Assembly (NCBI GenBank): GCA_030740795.1
Contig: JASLWO010000061.1
Location: 1-62,138, forward strand
Direction: 5' to 3'
Source: Acidimicrobiales bacterium
GTDB taxonomy: Bacteria > Actinomycetota > Acidimicrobiia > Acidimicrobiales > UBA8592
Length of the DNA stretch: 62,138 nucleotides
Each line of letters begins with the position of its first letter. The stretch's first letter is position 1. Positions 61,646 to 62,138 of the stretch are shown piece after piece. Under the pieces are notes generated by a model. It searched no databases. It worked only from the letters and a program-made list of their open reading frames with translations, and was not told where the DNA came from. The position numbers were made by a program, and so were the translations under genes.

Positions 61646-61673
61646 TTGTTGGCAAAAGTTATTCTGCCAACAA
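61646..61673. repeat. Inverted repeat upstream of the AlkB-like gene
   Basis: Perfect 9-base arms TTGTTGGCA (61646-61654) and TGCCAACAA (61665-61673) with a 10-base spacer lie between the end of the MetY gene and the start of the AlkB-like gene, about 100 bases from the latter. No T-run follows the hairpin on the minus strand, so a Rho-independent terminator is unconvincing; an operator for the alkB-like unit is an alternative. Otherwise the gap 61546-61684 holds no visible gene. Confidence 0.45.
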
Positions 61674-61684
61674 TTAACAGTATT

Positions 61685-62138
61685 TTATTTTGCTGCGGCA
61701 AATCCTTTATCTAAATCCGCAATAATGTCATCAATGTGCTCTATGCCAACTGAAAGTCGAACCAGGCCGGGATAAACTCCTGTGTCTGCCTGTTCTTCTT
61801 CAGTTAACTGACTGTGCGTAGTTGAAGCAGGGTGGATAACGAGGCTTCGTACGTCACCGATATTTGCGACGTGGCTGTGCAATTCAAGGCCTTCTACAAA
61901 CTTTTGTCCTGCTTCAAGTCCGCCTTTTATGTTAAAGGCTGGAATAGCTCCGTACCCCTTGCCACCGGTAAGTTCTGTAGCTCGTGCATGCCATTGACTG
62001 CTTTCTAGTCCTGCATAAGCTACTGACTCCACCTGGTCATGTGCGTCTAAGTATTGAGCCACTGCAAGAGCATTGCTACAATGCCTTTCCATTCGTAAGC
62101 TTAAAGTTTCCAAACCTTGGAGGAACATGAATGAATTA
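61685..62138 (-). CDS. metY: O-acetylhomoserine sulfhydrylase-type enzyme, C-terminal part, cut by window edge
   Basis: The frame is open to the window end (no start inside is required: NSF precedes MFLQGLETLSLRMERH). This block, then SQWHARATELTGGKGYGAIPAF, SLVIHPASTTHSQLTEEEQ and VRLSVGIEHIDDIIADLDKGF, is the C-terminal domain of Cys/Met-metabolism PLP enzymes, closest to MetY. The PLP-lysine part lies outside. It should make homocysteine from O-acetylhomoserine and sulfide. Confidence 0.85.
   Translation of the reverse strand, partial: NSFMFLQGLETLSLRMERHCSNALAVAQYLDAHDQVESVAYAGLESSQWHARATELTGGKGYGAIPAFNIKGGLEAGQKFVEGLELHSHVANIGDVRSLVIHPASTTHSQLTEEEQADTGVYPGLVRLSVGIEHIDDIIADLDKGFAAAK

Overview
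The window (about 62 kb, A+T-rich for an actinobacterium) looks like a chromosomal segment of an aerobic, probably marine, low-GC actinobacterium, most likely an Acidimicrobiia-type lineage. That placement is inferred from seven luciferase-like (mostly F420-type) oxidoreductases, many SDRs, acyl-CoA enzymes, a DUF3048 lipoprotein and several genes whose closest remembered relatives are mycobacterial sterol-catabolism genes. No tRNA, rRNA, CRISPR array, insertion sequence or phage module was seen. All homology statements come from reading the translations; no database search was run.

Layout. 1-6.9 kb: the N-terminus of a repeat-containing surface protein cut by the window edge, an Lrp/AsnC regulator with an acidic tail, an amidohydrolase, two luciferase-like oxidoreductases, and two flavodoxin-like genes overlapping tail to tail. 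7-15.3 kb: an ABC ATPase/permease pair, an amidohydrolase translationally coupled to an F420-type oxidoreductase, a UbiD/UbiX decarboxylase pair, a further F420-type enzyme and a phytoene-desaturase-like flavoprotein; this could be a heterocycle or aromatic acid catabolic set. 15.4-20 kb: a VanX-type dipeptidase, a DUF3048 lipoprotein and two tandem fold-II PLP enzymes.

20-42.3 kb is a sterol/steroid catabolism region: a CYP142-like P450, a 3alpha-HSD-like SDR, an acyl-CoA synthetase, an NTF2-fold protein, a thioesterase, two acyl-CoA dehydrogenases, ipdC-, ipdB- and ipdA-like genes (ring C/D opening), an SDR, a metallo-beta-lactamase-fold hydrolase, an Rv3520c-like F420 enzyme, an alpha-methylacyl-CoA racemase, an ipdF-like SDR, an Rv3548c-like SDR and a FadA5-like thiolase. 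Side-chain activation and epimerisation, thiolysis and C/D-ring hydrolysis are represented; the A/B-ring enzymes (KstD, KshAB, HsaA-D) and an EchA20-type hydrolase are not in the window.

42.3-62 kb is mixed: a three-gene unit of unknown function with a membrane anchor and a C-terminus recalling toxin nucleases, two orphan LivK-like lipoproteins, a NUDIX hydrolase, a CtpE-like P-type ATPase, a methyltransferase, an aldehyde dehydrogenase, a D-aminoacylase-like amidohydrolase, a thiolase, an MFS exporter, an AlkB-like diiron monooxygenase with its 2Fe-2S ferredoxin, and the end of a MetY-type gene cut by the window edge.

The most notable single item is at 50119-50595 (minus): a Bcp/PrxQ-type peroxiredoxin whose peroxidatic cysteine codon is an in-frame UGA, followed at once by a hairpin that fits a bacterial SECIS. 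It is best read as a selenoprotein and not as a broken gene. It has no cysteine at all, which makes it a one-Sec peroxiredoxin.
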